From assembly GCA_040182905.1 (NCBI GenBank), contig JARQWU010000106.1, positions 1 to 31,620 on the forward strand: a stretch of 31,620 bases of DNA, written 5' to 3'. The position numbers were made by a program, and so were the translations under genes. This document shows positions 10,944 through 17,772 of the stretch, piece after piece. This DNA is from Barthelona sp. PAP020. Lineage: Eukaryota > Metamonada: BaSk clade. Positions within the stretch are counted from its first letter, which is position 1. Every line of letters starts with the position of its first letter. The notes below the pieces were generated by a model, which ran no database searches, was not told the DNA's origin, and saw only the letters and a program-made list of their open reading frames with translations.

Positions 10944-11719
10944 ACAGCGGTCGTTTTATTTTTTTTTTGGATGATTTTTTAATAACATTTTGAATTTGAA
11001 GTTGCCACCACAAATATATTATACGCGAAAAAATGAATTGAAAATAAGATGTGGTGACATTCTTTGGCGGATTGAAATTTTCTGTTCATCGTTTTTTCCT
11101 TTGATACAGACCTTTACAATGTCCAACTCCAAAACTTTTGACCTTTTACAAGGGCTCTGTAAGAAATCTTGTGCAATCAGATAGATTTTATGAGCATCGT
11201 GCCATTGGGCTCTTTTAAAACAATAATTATTGCAATAGTTTCACACATTGCACAAAATATATATCTCTACCACTGCTTGTGAAATAAAAGCGTTAAGACT
11301 GAGGTGCAGAAAGGAATACTGAATCCATCAATATGAATAAAGTCCATGGTCAATTTTTATTTAATCACCTGAGGCTAGTCTCAAAGTTTGAAAATTTTTG
11401 GAAAAAATTTCACAAAGAAAAAAATTTGTGTCTATTTATATCCTGGAACACATTCAATAAGGCGGTGAGATCTAATTTTCCAAATCAATGAAAAAAAAAA
11501 AAGCTGCAATTGAACAAGGTGAAAAAAAAATTTGTATTGTTTCAAGCAAAGAGCCTTCAAATCAAGTGAGGTATGTTTTGATCGAACAAAATTTCTTGAA
11601 GTTTACTGTGGTTAAATATTTGAGGGTAAATTATGGAAATGTTTCGTATTAAGAGCGCAAAAACAAAAACAAACTACAGATTTCATAAAATTGACTCCTT
11701 TGAAAATCCCATGTTTTTT
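10944..11719. other. 776-base intergenic stretch, no convincing gene
   Basis: The stretch lies between the 3' end of the importin gene and the 3' end of the convergent GPKOW-like gene. Weak frames exist: a 64-codon one from a TTG at 10990 and a 54-codon one from the ATG at 11488 that begins with four lysines encoded by a run of A. Neither resembles a protein family. A non-coding RNA could fit here, but no conserved RNA is recognised. Confidence 0.45.
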
Positions 11720-12412
11720 TCAATTGGGATCTTTTTTCATATTTTTTTGATCATGATAAGGTTCAACACAATCAATTGAAACAGAAACAGATTTTAAATC
11801 CTCAAATCTAACGATGATACTCTTATCATTAATCATCTCTTGTCTCATTACTTGACCAATTTTATTTGGATATTTTTCATTGGTTATAACAACATAATCA
11901 CCAACCTGGAATCGTTTTGAATTAGCTTCATGCAAATGCTCTGTAAATCCTCTCGTTCTTTCTTTAGGTGGAGGCTCATCAACAATTTTAAAATCACTTC
12001 CTAATCCCATATGATCATCTTTGATAATTATGGAGTTTTGACGTTTTTGTTGTTCAGCTAATTCTTCCATATTTATGTTTAGATCAAAATTCTGTTTTAA
12101 TAAACCAACAAATGCTTCAAGATCAACATTTTCGTAATTATTAGACTCATCAACAACAATAGGCCTTTGCCCTTTTCCAATCCCAAAAGTGTTAATCAAC
12201 ATATTTTCGTTAAATTTCCCTCGTTCCTTTTCTTCATTTGTTTTTAAAAGAATGTCATCGTTCTTTTGTCCCATGTTCTCACTTTCATGTGACAAAATCT
12301 TTTTCTTTTCCTCAGTTTGATCATCAAATTCACCAGAACTTTCCGAATCAATGCAAAATATTGTGGCAACCTGAGTTTTCTTTTTCTTTGTTCCAAAATT
12401 GAGGGAAAACAT
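11720..12412 (-). CDS. GPKOW: GPKOW/Spp2-like splicing factor (degenerate G-patch plus KOW domain)
   Basis: The protein has 230 residues from the ATG at 12412. The frame continues 38 codons further upstream without an ATG, and the MFSLNFG start matches the short N-terminal FS.xF motif followed by basic residues that I know from GPKOW/Spp2. Residues 93-101 (YENVDLEAF) correspond to the YE.VPVE.(Y/F) segment that opens the Spp2/GPKOW G-patch, and MGLG at 135-138 to its later GLG. Residues 168-220 form a KOW domain (VGDYVVITNEKYPNKIGQV, then a hydrophobic strand and CVEPY). In yeast and humans this protein activates the helicase Prp2/DHX16 in the spliceosome. Here the glycine-rich GMGW core of the G-patch is absent. 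The gene faces away from the EGF-like gene across a 189-base spacer. The alternative is a KOW protein of another family. Confidence 0.65.
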   Translation of the reverse strand: MFSLNFGTKKKKTQVATIFCIDSESSGEFDDQTEEKKKILSHESENMGQKNDDILLKTNEEKERGKFNENMLINTFGIGKGQRPIVVDESNNYENVDLEAFVGLLKQNFDLNINMEELAEQQKRQNSIIIKDDHMGLGSDFKIVDEPPPKERTRGFTEHLHEANSKRFQVGDYVVITNEKYPNKIGQVMRQEMINDKSIIVRFEDLKSVSVSIDCVEPYHDQKNMKKDPN

Positions 12413-12601
12413 ATTTATTAATTTTTGTTTGTTATTTTTTTGAAAGGTTTTCAATTGTTTATTCTTGGTCTTTGGAATCAATTTGAAGTTTTGGAAAATG
12501 TTTTTTGTTTGATTTGATCTTTTCAAAATATTTTCAAATCAAATCATCCCATCAGTTATTTTGTGTCATTGTGACCCATAATGAATAAATAATATTTTTG
12601 A
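12413..12601. promoter_or_regulatory. Presumed shared promoter region of two divergent genes
   Basis: These 189 bases separate the ATG of the GPKOW-like gene (-) from that of the EGF-like gene (+), so both promoters must lie here or inside the neighbouring gene. The region is AT-rich. I see no recognised core promoter element, so the assignment rests on position only. Confidence 0.4.
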
Positions 12602-13432
12602 ATGAACAACACAACATTTTTTATAATTCTTTCCATCCTTCTTGTTTGTGTATGTGGAAAGGCATGTTCTAATTATCGATTCACTAGTAGGTTATATCCT
12701 GAATGTGTGATTGTAAGAAGTGATGAATGTGATATTAAGGGAGAATGGATTGATATTTTTGTTGAATATGATTTCTCCATTCAAACAGCATATTTTCGTT
12801 TTAAATTTCAAAATAAAGAAGATATTGATCTTTTTAGAGGGTTTGCAGTGGATTTTTGGGATGTTGATGAAAAATTTATGCAACTAATTCCAAAAACCAT
12901 AGATTTTTATGAAGAAGATGTGGTTTTTAAGGTTAATAATTGTGATGATGCAAAATTTTATCATGTGCTTCAAAATTTATGTTTCTTTGACATACAAATG
13001 TCTGTTAATTCCAAATGTAACTATGCAGTTGCTGGAAAATTACGAGGCCCTGTATTTTTAAGGCAAAAATATCCATCACCTGATGTTTCGAAGAAATGTT
13101 TATGTGAATACACTCGTTATACTTGCAACAATCAAATCAATAGATATTGTCCAATCAATACATTTGGTGAAAATTGTTCACCATGTTTATGCAAAAATGG
13201 TGGAATTTGTGATGATGGAAGAGATGGAACTGGTTATTGCAATTGCAAGTCAGGATATACTGGAAGTCATTGCCAAACGAAATCTAAACATGATGACTTT
13301 AAAATAAAGATAGCTACAGATATTGAAAGGAGTAAATATGATATTAATGAAAAGAGATGGAACATTTTGGGTCCACGTCAAGAATTTGGTTTGATTAACG
13401 AAAAAAACCTGGCCAAACTAAGAATTGAATAA
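12602..13432 (+). CDS. Secreted cysteine-rich protein with C-terminal EGF-like domain
   Basis: The protein has 276 residues. It opens with a signal peptide: a short polar start, then a hydrophobic run (FFIILSILLVCVCG), with cleavage likely near residue 19. Residues 20-165 are unrecognised, rich in aromatic and acidic residues with scattered cysteines and probably beta-stranded. Residues 183-224 are an EGF-like/laminin-type module: CPINTFGENC, then C.CKNGGIC, then CNCKSGYTGSHC, with the CxC-x8-C ending. A polar tail of about 50 residues follows. There is no membrane segment after the signal peptide and no clear lipid-anchor signal, so it should be secreted or held outside the cell by binding. 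Adhesion or matrix roles are usual for such modules, but nothing here proves one. Confidence 0.75.
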   Translation: MNNTTFFIILSILLVCVCGKACSNYRFTSRLYPECVIVRSDECDIKGEWIDIFVEYDFSIQTAYFRFKFQNKEDIDLFRGFAVDFWDVDEKFMQLIPKTIDFYEEDVVFKVNNCDDAKFYHVLQNLCFFDIQMSVNSKCNYAVAGKLRGPVFLRQKYPSPDVSKKCLCEYTRYTCNNQINRYCPINTFGENCSPCLCKNGGICDDGRDGTGYCNCKSGYTGSHCQTKSKHDDFKIKIATDIERSKYDINEKRWNILGPRQEFGLINEKNLAKLRIE

Positions 13433-13872
13433 ATGTAGCTTTTATTTTTTTTTGCAGTATCTTATTAAAAGTTGTGAAAGGGATGTGGTGGCTTCAACCA
13501 AAAAACACACTAAAATGAAGAATATTAATTGATACAAGAAATTATATGTATTAGCTTATTAAGAAATAATTTAAAAGACTGTCAGGAGACAAAGGAAACA
13601 ACAATTTTGTTCTGTCTTGAATAACACATAATTTACGTTTGCATCCATTAAATCCTGGAAGGATTTTAGTGAATCTTGATTCAACATTATGCATATGAAT
13701 AGTGATATCAAAAATATGGGATGCGAAATGAAGTATCCAGTTTGAAAAATTATTGAAAATAAAAAAGTTACAGCAAACACAATCGTCATTTACATTTCAA
13801 ATTTTATTCTATACCAAAATATTCCGCAAAAATCTTACATGTTCATGTTTATTAACACGAAAATTATGTCAT
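13433..13872. other. 440-base convergent intergenic stretch with one small membrane-like ORF
   Basis: The stretch lies between the 3' ends of the EGF-like gene (+) and the first GATA gene (-). The only candidate gene is the 72-codon ORF at 13571-13789. Otherwise it is AT-rich, with no structured RNA recognised. Confidence 0.4.
13571..13789 (-). CDS. Possible small hydrophobic membrane protein (hypothetical)
   Basis: This frame of 72 codons starts with an ATG at 13789. Residues 1-37 or so are strongly hydrophobic (VFAVTFLFSIIF, then FLISLFICIM), consistent with one or two membrane helices, followed by a polar stretch and a second hydrophobic end. No family is recognised. A GT at about 13632 (GTAAAT) and AG acceptors downstream would permit a spliced variant, but none can be demonstrated. 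AT-rich DNA easily encodes hydrophobic frames by chance, so this is weak. Its support is the true ATG and a position in a gap otherwise unusually long for this window. Confidence 0.22.
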   Translation of the reverse strand: MTIVFAVTFLFSIIFQTGYFISHPIFLISLFICIMLNQDSLKSFQDLMDANVNYVLFKTEQNCCFLCLLTVF

Positions 13873-14322
13873 TCATTCCAAAGGCAAAATAAATGATAAA
13901 TCAAAGCCTTTATGTGAAAATAGTAATGGTGAACTGTCGCTACTGGAAAATAAACTATCCTTCAATCCTTCATTAAATATTTCCAAAATTTCTCCATTTG
14001 CCAATGTTAATGCTGTTTTATTTTCTATACTTGGTTGTCTTTTAGTATTAGAAAAAGATGTTTGACCATCACTATACATTTCAGATGCATTTCGCAGTTT
14101 AGAAAGTTTGGAATATCGCAAACCACACCTACTACAAAGAGTTTGTGGTCCTTTTGGTCCAGTGACTAAGTCTAAAGTTTCTTTAATTGAACAATGGCAT
14201 TCTGAGCATTTCCAATTTGGATATTTCTTTCTTATTGTTTCAATTCGCAACAACTCAATTGGATCTTTTTTTATTGCCAATAAACGTTGATTTGCCATAA
14301 TTTCTGAGTTTGTACTAAGCAT
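13873..14322 (-). CDS. GATA-type zinc-finger protein (paralogue 1)
   Basis: The protein has 149 residues from the ATG at 14322; the frame upstream begins with TTG. One zinc finger spans residues 39-66 with spacing Cx2C-x20-Cx2C (C39, C42, C63, C66). Its second half, GPKGPQTLCSRCGLRYSK, is very like the GP.G...LCN.CGLRY.K of GATA fingers; the usual TP.WR before it is not conserved. GATA factors bind short GATA-containing sites and regulate transcription. The C-terminus carries LANGEI, then SSSDSSPLLF, then FDLSF near the end. The paralogue at 16711 shares the MLST start, the finger spacing and this tail, which supports the chosen start. A DNA-binding regulator is likely but its targets are unknown. 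Confidence 0.75.
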   Translation of the reverse strand: MLSTNSEIMANQRLLAIKKDPIELLRIETIRKKYPNWKCSECHCSIKETLDLVTGPKGPQTLCSRCGLRYSKLSKLRNASEMYSDGQTSFSNTKRQPSIENKTALTLANGEILEIFNEGLKDSLFSSSDSSPLLFSHKGFDLSFILPLE

Positions 14323-14609
14323 TTTTGAGAAAGAATGAAAAGAAAAAAAAAGCTGCAAAAATCAATTGCCAGATTTTTAATGATTTTCTCAATCAAGATA
14401 TCAACAGTTCAAAACAATGATAATTTTTGCCTTATTTTTGGTTGTTATGGTGTCAAAATATTGCTTTGCAATCTCCAAAAACTCTCTTGTGTTAAAGAAA
14501 GGAAATACATACAATTTTGCATAAAACCCTGTAAATTACACACTTTGACAAATTTCTCTAATTAGCTTTTTGAAAAATAAAAAATAAGCTCATTTTTTTT
14601 TACAGTTGG

Positions 14610-16457
14610 CTAAAAATAAAATTTTAATTCATCATTGTTATCATCATCAGGTCTTTCAAATGCAACTTCTGCATCTGGATGTACATATAATTCATTGTTA
14701 TTGTTGTTGTAATTCACATCATTTGTGTTGAAAGAAAAAAAGGACACATTTTCACTGTAGTCAAACAATCTGTCATTATGAACGATCACAAATACCTGTA
14801 ATATTTCTTCTGGTTGATCAAATTCCAAAGAAAAATATGAAATTGGTTCCAATATTGGAAACCAATAAAACGTTTCATCAGAATTAGGAATGTTCAAAGT
14901 GAATAGCTGGTTTACGTCATAATCAAAATAAACATCTTCATTCTTAATTTTGACCGATGGACTAAAATCACCATCATAACATTTTTTTCTTCTGTATATC
15001 ACATCAACTCCAAATTCAACTGGTTTTCTCAACCTCATATGTTCACCATTATCCCAAAATTCTTTTGCTTTGTCAAAGGCCCATACATAACTCAATGAAA
15101 TTGCAAATGAATTGTCTTTATTTATAAGGAATATATCAGATGAGCAGTTTAAATATTCCTTTGGCTGACAATCTTTCCACAAAAAGTCATAGTTTGACTC
15201 ATTCAATTCCAAAGAAGAATTTTCACTTGAATCAGGAAATAGCAAACTCGGTTCACCACTGCTATCTGAATCATTAGATGATGAATTATTAGACACAAGT
15301 TTTTCTTCCAACACGTTTACTTTTTCTTTTAATTGTCTGGCAATTTTTTTTGTTTTCATGTATTTTTTTTTAAATAAAGAAACTTCAGCCACTAATTGCT
15401 CAGATTTTTGTTGTTCTGATTGTCTCACGTCAATAAGATTTTTTTTAATTTTCTCATTTTCATCTTGAAGTGATTTAAACATCCTCTGTAAGGGGCTGAC
15501 CTCATCTGCCTTTTTCTTCAGAAACACTTGTTTTTCATCAAATTCTTCCCTAATTCTTGACAATTCATTTTGAAAATTTTGCTCTTTGTTTTTATGTTTC
15601 TTCACTAGCTTTTGAATTTCTTTTTCATATTTAACTCTTTCCATTCTCACTTTTACTTCAGAAAAATTTAAAATGTGACTGACTATTGGTCTTCGCTTGG
15701 GTTCTTTTTCCAACATTTTTGCAATCAAAAAATGCAATTCATTCGAATAATAACTTGGTAAGGGTGCAGGTGTTTGACTCAAAATATTCTTCGCTAAACT
15801 CAACTGATTTTTACCTGTGAAAGGAGGTGTCAAAGCAGTCAACTCATACAAAACAACACCTAAACTCCATATGTCTGCTTTATAGTCATATGGATTTCCT
15901 TCACACAATTCAGGTGAAAAATATAATGGTGTACCGCAGCAGGTTTGAACATACATTGTATCATCAGACATGAATCTTCCTAACCCAAAATCTGCTATGC
16001 GGATGTTATCAAATTTATCCAATAGTAGATTCTGAGGTTTGATGTCTCTGTGCAATATTTTCAAATCATGCAAAGATTTTAATCCTTGTACTAATTGAAT
16101 TGTCCAAAACCATATTTGTTGCTCATTAAACAGTTTCTTTTTCAATCGTTGTTTTTTAATTTTTTCACTTAAGCTTCCACCCTCTGCATATTCCATAATT
16201 ATCCATAAAATGTTGTTTAATTCAAAATTATCATAGTATCCAATGATAAATGGACTGTTAGCACTTTGCAAAACTTTTACTTCATTCATTAACTCTTTTC
16301 GATGACTTTTTGGAGTCAATTCAGTATTTATTGCCTTGAGTACAATTGGTTTTTCATCACTCTTTCTTATCCCTTTGTAAACTACACCATAAGCACCTCT
16401 TCCAACCAAATCGTTCTCATCATAGGCATATTGGTCATTTAAATCTTTTAAAACCAT
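14610..16457 (-). CDS. NIMA-related (NEK-like) serine/threonine protein kinase
   Basis: The protein has 615 residues from the ATG at 16457; an in-frame GTG four codons upstream is less likely. The kinase domain runs from about residue 12 to 268: glycine loop GRGAYG (19-24), ATP-binding lysine K41, alpha-C glutamate E59, catalytic HRDIKPQN (136-143), DFG (156-158) and SPE (181-183). All catalytic residues are present. The closest fit is the NIMA/NEK group, which acts in mitosis, centrosomes and cilia. A coiled coil follows (about 272-395), as in many NEKs, then a serine-rich linker. Residues about 420-590 form an extra aromatic-rich, probably beta-stranded domain that I do not recognise, ending in an asparagine run. 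The gene lies between the two GATA paralogues and diverges from the second. Confidence 0.85.
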   Translation of the reverse strand: MVLKDLNDQYAYDENDLVGRGAYGVVYKGIRKSDEKPIVLKAINTELTPKSHRKELMNEVKVLQSANSPFIIGYYDNFELNNILWIIMEYAEGGSLSEKIKKQRLKKKLFNEQQIWFWTIQLVQGLKSLHDLKILHRDIKPQNLLLDKFDNIRIADFGLGRFMSDDTMYVQTCCGTPLYFSPELCEGNPYDYKADIWSLGVVLYELTALTPPFTGKNQLSLAKNILSQTPAPLPSYYSNELHFLIAKMLEKEPKRRPIVSHILNFSEVKVRMERVKYEKEIQKLVKKHKNKEQNFQNELSRIREEFDEKQVFLKKKADEVSPLQRMFKSLQDENEKIKKNLIDVRQSEQQKSEQLVAEVSLFKKKYMKTKKIARQLKEKVNVLEEKLVSNNSSSNDSDSSGEPSLLFPDSSENSSLELNESNYDFLWKDCQPKEYLNCSSDIFLINKDNSFAISLSYVWAFDKAKEFWDNGEHMRLRKPVEFGVDVIYRRKKCYDGDFSPSVKIKNEDVYFDYDVNQLFTLNIPNSDETFYWFPILEPISYFSLEFDQPEEILQVFVIVHNDRLFDYSENVSFFSFNTNDVNYNNNNNELYVHPDAEVAFERPDDDNNDELKFYF

Positions 16458-16710
16458 TGTTCTGTGCACTAATAACGAAGAGTTGGATTGGTCGCCCGCT
16501 GGTCAGAAAATCCTACATCAAAAATTTTATTTTTTTCTTTCTTATTTCAATATCATTTAATTTTTTTCTAAACATATTTTTAAATGGCAAACACTTTTAT
16601 AATTCGCTAATTTTTTTTTTTTGAAGGTGATTGCCAGGCAATTAAAATGTGGACTGTTTTTACTTGTATCAATTTTCTATTGTTATCTGAAATTCATTTT
16701 AATATTATCG
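16458..16710. promoter_or_regulatory. Presumed shared promoter region of the kinase and GATA paralogue 2
   Basis: These 253 bases lie between divergent start codons. A more GC-rich patch near 16491-16505 contains ATTGGTCGCCCGC, which includes a reversed CCAAT-like ATTGG. Long T tracts follow toward the GATA gene. The promoter assignment is by position; the CCAAT-like match is short and could be chance. Confidence 0.35.
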
Positions 16711-17085
16711 ATGCTATCAACTCAACGTGTTTTTGATTCAAATAGATGTAAGATTTTTGGGAAATTTTCACATTCTGATAATTGTGTACCTGAAAGTTGG
16801 AGATGTTCCCAATGTAATTTTTCAATCCATCAAACATCACATATTTTTTCAAAAACTTCCAATGTTCCAACACTTTGTGATTGTTGTAATTACAGATTGT
16901 TCAAACTTAAGGAAGAGAATGAGAGGAAAAACCTTTTTGTTGATTGTGTTGATGAAACTATTTGTGATTCTGATGTTATTAAGTTGGCGAATGGCAATGA
17001 AATGAAACTTCAACCCTCTTCAAGCCCTCAACTTTTTTGCACGGAATCTAATCGAATAGCGGATGATTTTACAATTAATTTGTGA
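16711..17085 (+). CDS. GATA-like zinc-finger protein (paralogue 2, diverged finger)
   Basis: The protein has 124 residues from the ATG at 16711. The frame is open for 30 codons upstream from a TTG, but the MLST start is shared with paralogue 1. The finger is Cx2C-x20-Cx2C (C32, C35, C56, C59), preceded by WRCSQC, comparable to WKCSEC in the other copy. The second half is diverged: CDCCNYRLFKLK replaces CSRCGLRYSK and the GP.GP turn is lost. The tail repeats the paralogue's motifs: LANGNE, then SSSPQLF, then DDFTINL at the end. All four metal-binding cysteines remain, so it should still fold around zinc, but DNA contacts may differ. It is on the opposite strand to paralogue 1 with the kinase between them. 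Confidence 0.65.
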   Translation: MLSTQRVFDSNRCKIFGKFSHSDNCVPESWRCSQCNFSIHQTSHIFSKTSNVPTLCDCCNYRLFKLKEENERKNLFVDCVDETICDSDVIKLANGNEMKLQPSSSPQLFCTESNRIADDFTINL

Positions 17086-17772
17086 ATTGTGATGATATAT
17101 CAAAATTGTTATTGAATTTGCCTTTTTTTTTTGATGAACCATTTAGTGTTGATTTCAATGGCTATAGTTTTCTATTATAACCCTGTATTGTTTTTGTTTC
17201 TTTTTAGTTTTGTATTTAGTGGATTTAGTTGGGTTTTTTTTGTTTGAAATTATATGGTTCAAGTTTTTGGATTGGTAAACATGTAACACTTTTTTTTTTT
17301 CGATGCTCTTTCACCATCAATTAGGATTATATGAAATTAAAATTTATCTCTCTTTTATTTAATATGCTTTCTTGGCAATCCAGCACATAAATCCCACCTG
17401 CTCATCCAATCCGTAGCAGTGACGGCCGGTGTATACAAAGGGCAGGGTCGTAATTAGCGCTCGCTTGTGACATTCACTTGCTAGGAACTGTTTTGATTGT
17501 CAAAATAAAGAAATGTCTCATCTTCCAACGACAGAATCGCTGGTCTCAGTAATATGGAAGGTCTAAACGCTTTGATGAGCAAATAAAATTCACTTTCATG
17601 ATGTGTCTTTTAGAGAGAAAGAAGTAACTCTAAAAATCGAAAAATTTTCAGGTTTCCTTTATTTTACATCAAAAAGTTTTGAATTCAAGTGTTATTGGAC
17701 AATATTGGTCAAAAAAACATGTAAATCAGACAGATTTGAAATCACTTTTTTTTATAATTTTTAGACCACCAT
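17086..17772. other. 687-base intergenic stretch containing an 18S rRNA fragment
   Basis: The stretch lies between GATA paralogue 2 and the 2225-codon gene. It is AT-rich with several long T tracts, except for the GC-richer patch at 17385-17490 that matches an 18S rRNA gene on the - strand. No protein-coding frame is supported. The last part presumably holds the promoter of the large gene; a TTTTTAG just before its ATG resembles a splice acceptor, but no matching upstream exon is found. Confidence 0.5.
17385..17490 (-). pseudogene. Fragment of nuclear 18S (SSU) rRNA gene, diverged
   Basis: Read on the - strand, this patch follows the end of eukaryotic 18S rRNA in order: CCTAGCAAG, then TCACAAGC, then TTACGACCCTGCCCTTTG, then GTATACACCGGCCGTC, then CGGATTGGATGA. 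The best-conserved core is 17413-17456. The wording CCCTGCCCTTTGTA just before the decoding-site strand is typical of nuclear, not mitochondrial or bacterial, SSU rRNA. Two changes hit the near-universal GTACACACCGCCCGTC, and the hairpin around TCACAAGC has lost part of its pairing. The match fades on both sides, so only about 100 bases are present. A non-functional insertion of rDNA is the simplest reading; a real fragmented rRNA piece is less likely. Confidence 0.75.

Noticed and set aside
10990-11184. 64-codon + strand frame after the importin gene
   Set aside because: It begins with TTG, has no family resemblance, and lies directly downstream of a gene in AT-rich sequence.
11120-11185. 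CCTTTTAC within a short hairpin, resembling U5 snRNA loop 1
   Set aside because: Only eight bases match, the stem relies on G-U pairs, and there is no proper Sm site at the expected distance. Not enough for a U5 call.
11488-11652. 54-codon frame starting with four lysines, containing a GTATGT that could be a splice donor
   Set aside because: The lysines come from a run of A, the protein resembles no family, and no convincing acceptor gives a longer product.
12413-12526. N-terminal extension of 38 codons on the GPKOW-like gene
   Set aside because: The extension has no ATG, is asparagine/lysine-rich, and the ATG at 12412 begins exactly at the conserved FS.NF motif.
17719-17772. Possible intron (GTAAATC to TTTTTAG) just before the 2225-codon gene
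   Set aside because: The only upstream ATG is overlapped by the supposed donor, and no reading frame joins across it. It could still be a 5' leader intron, but nothing shows it.
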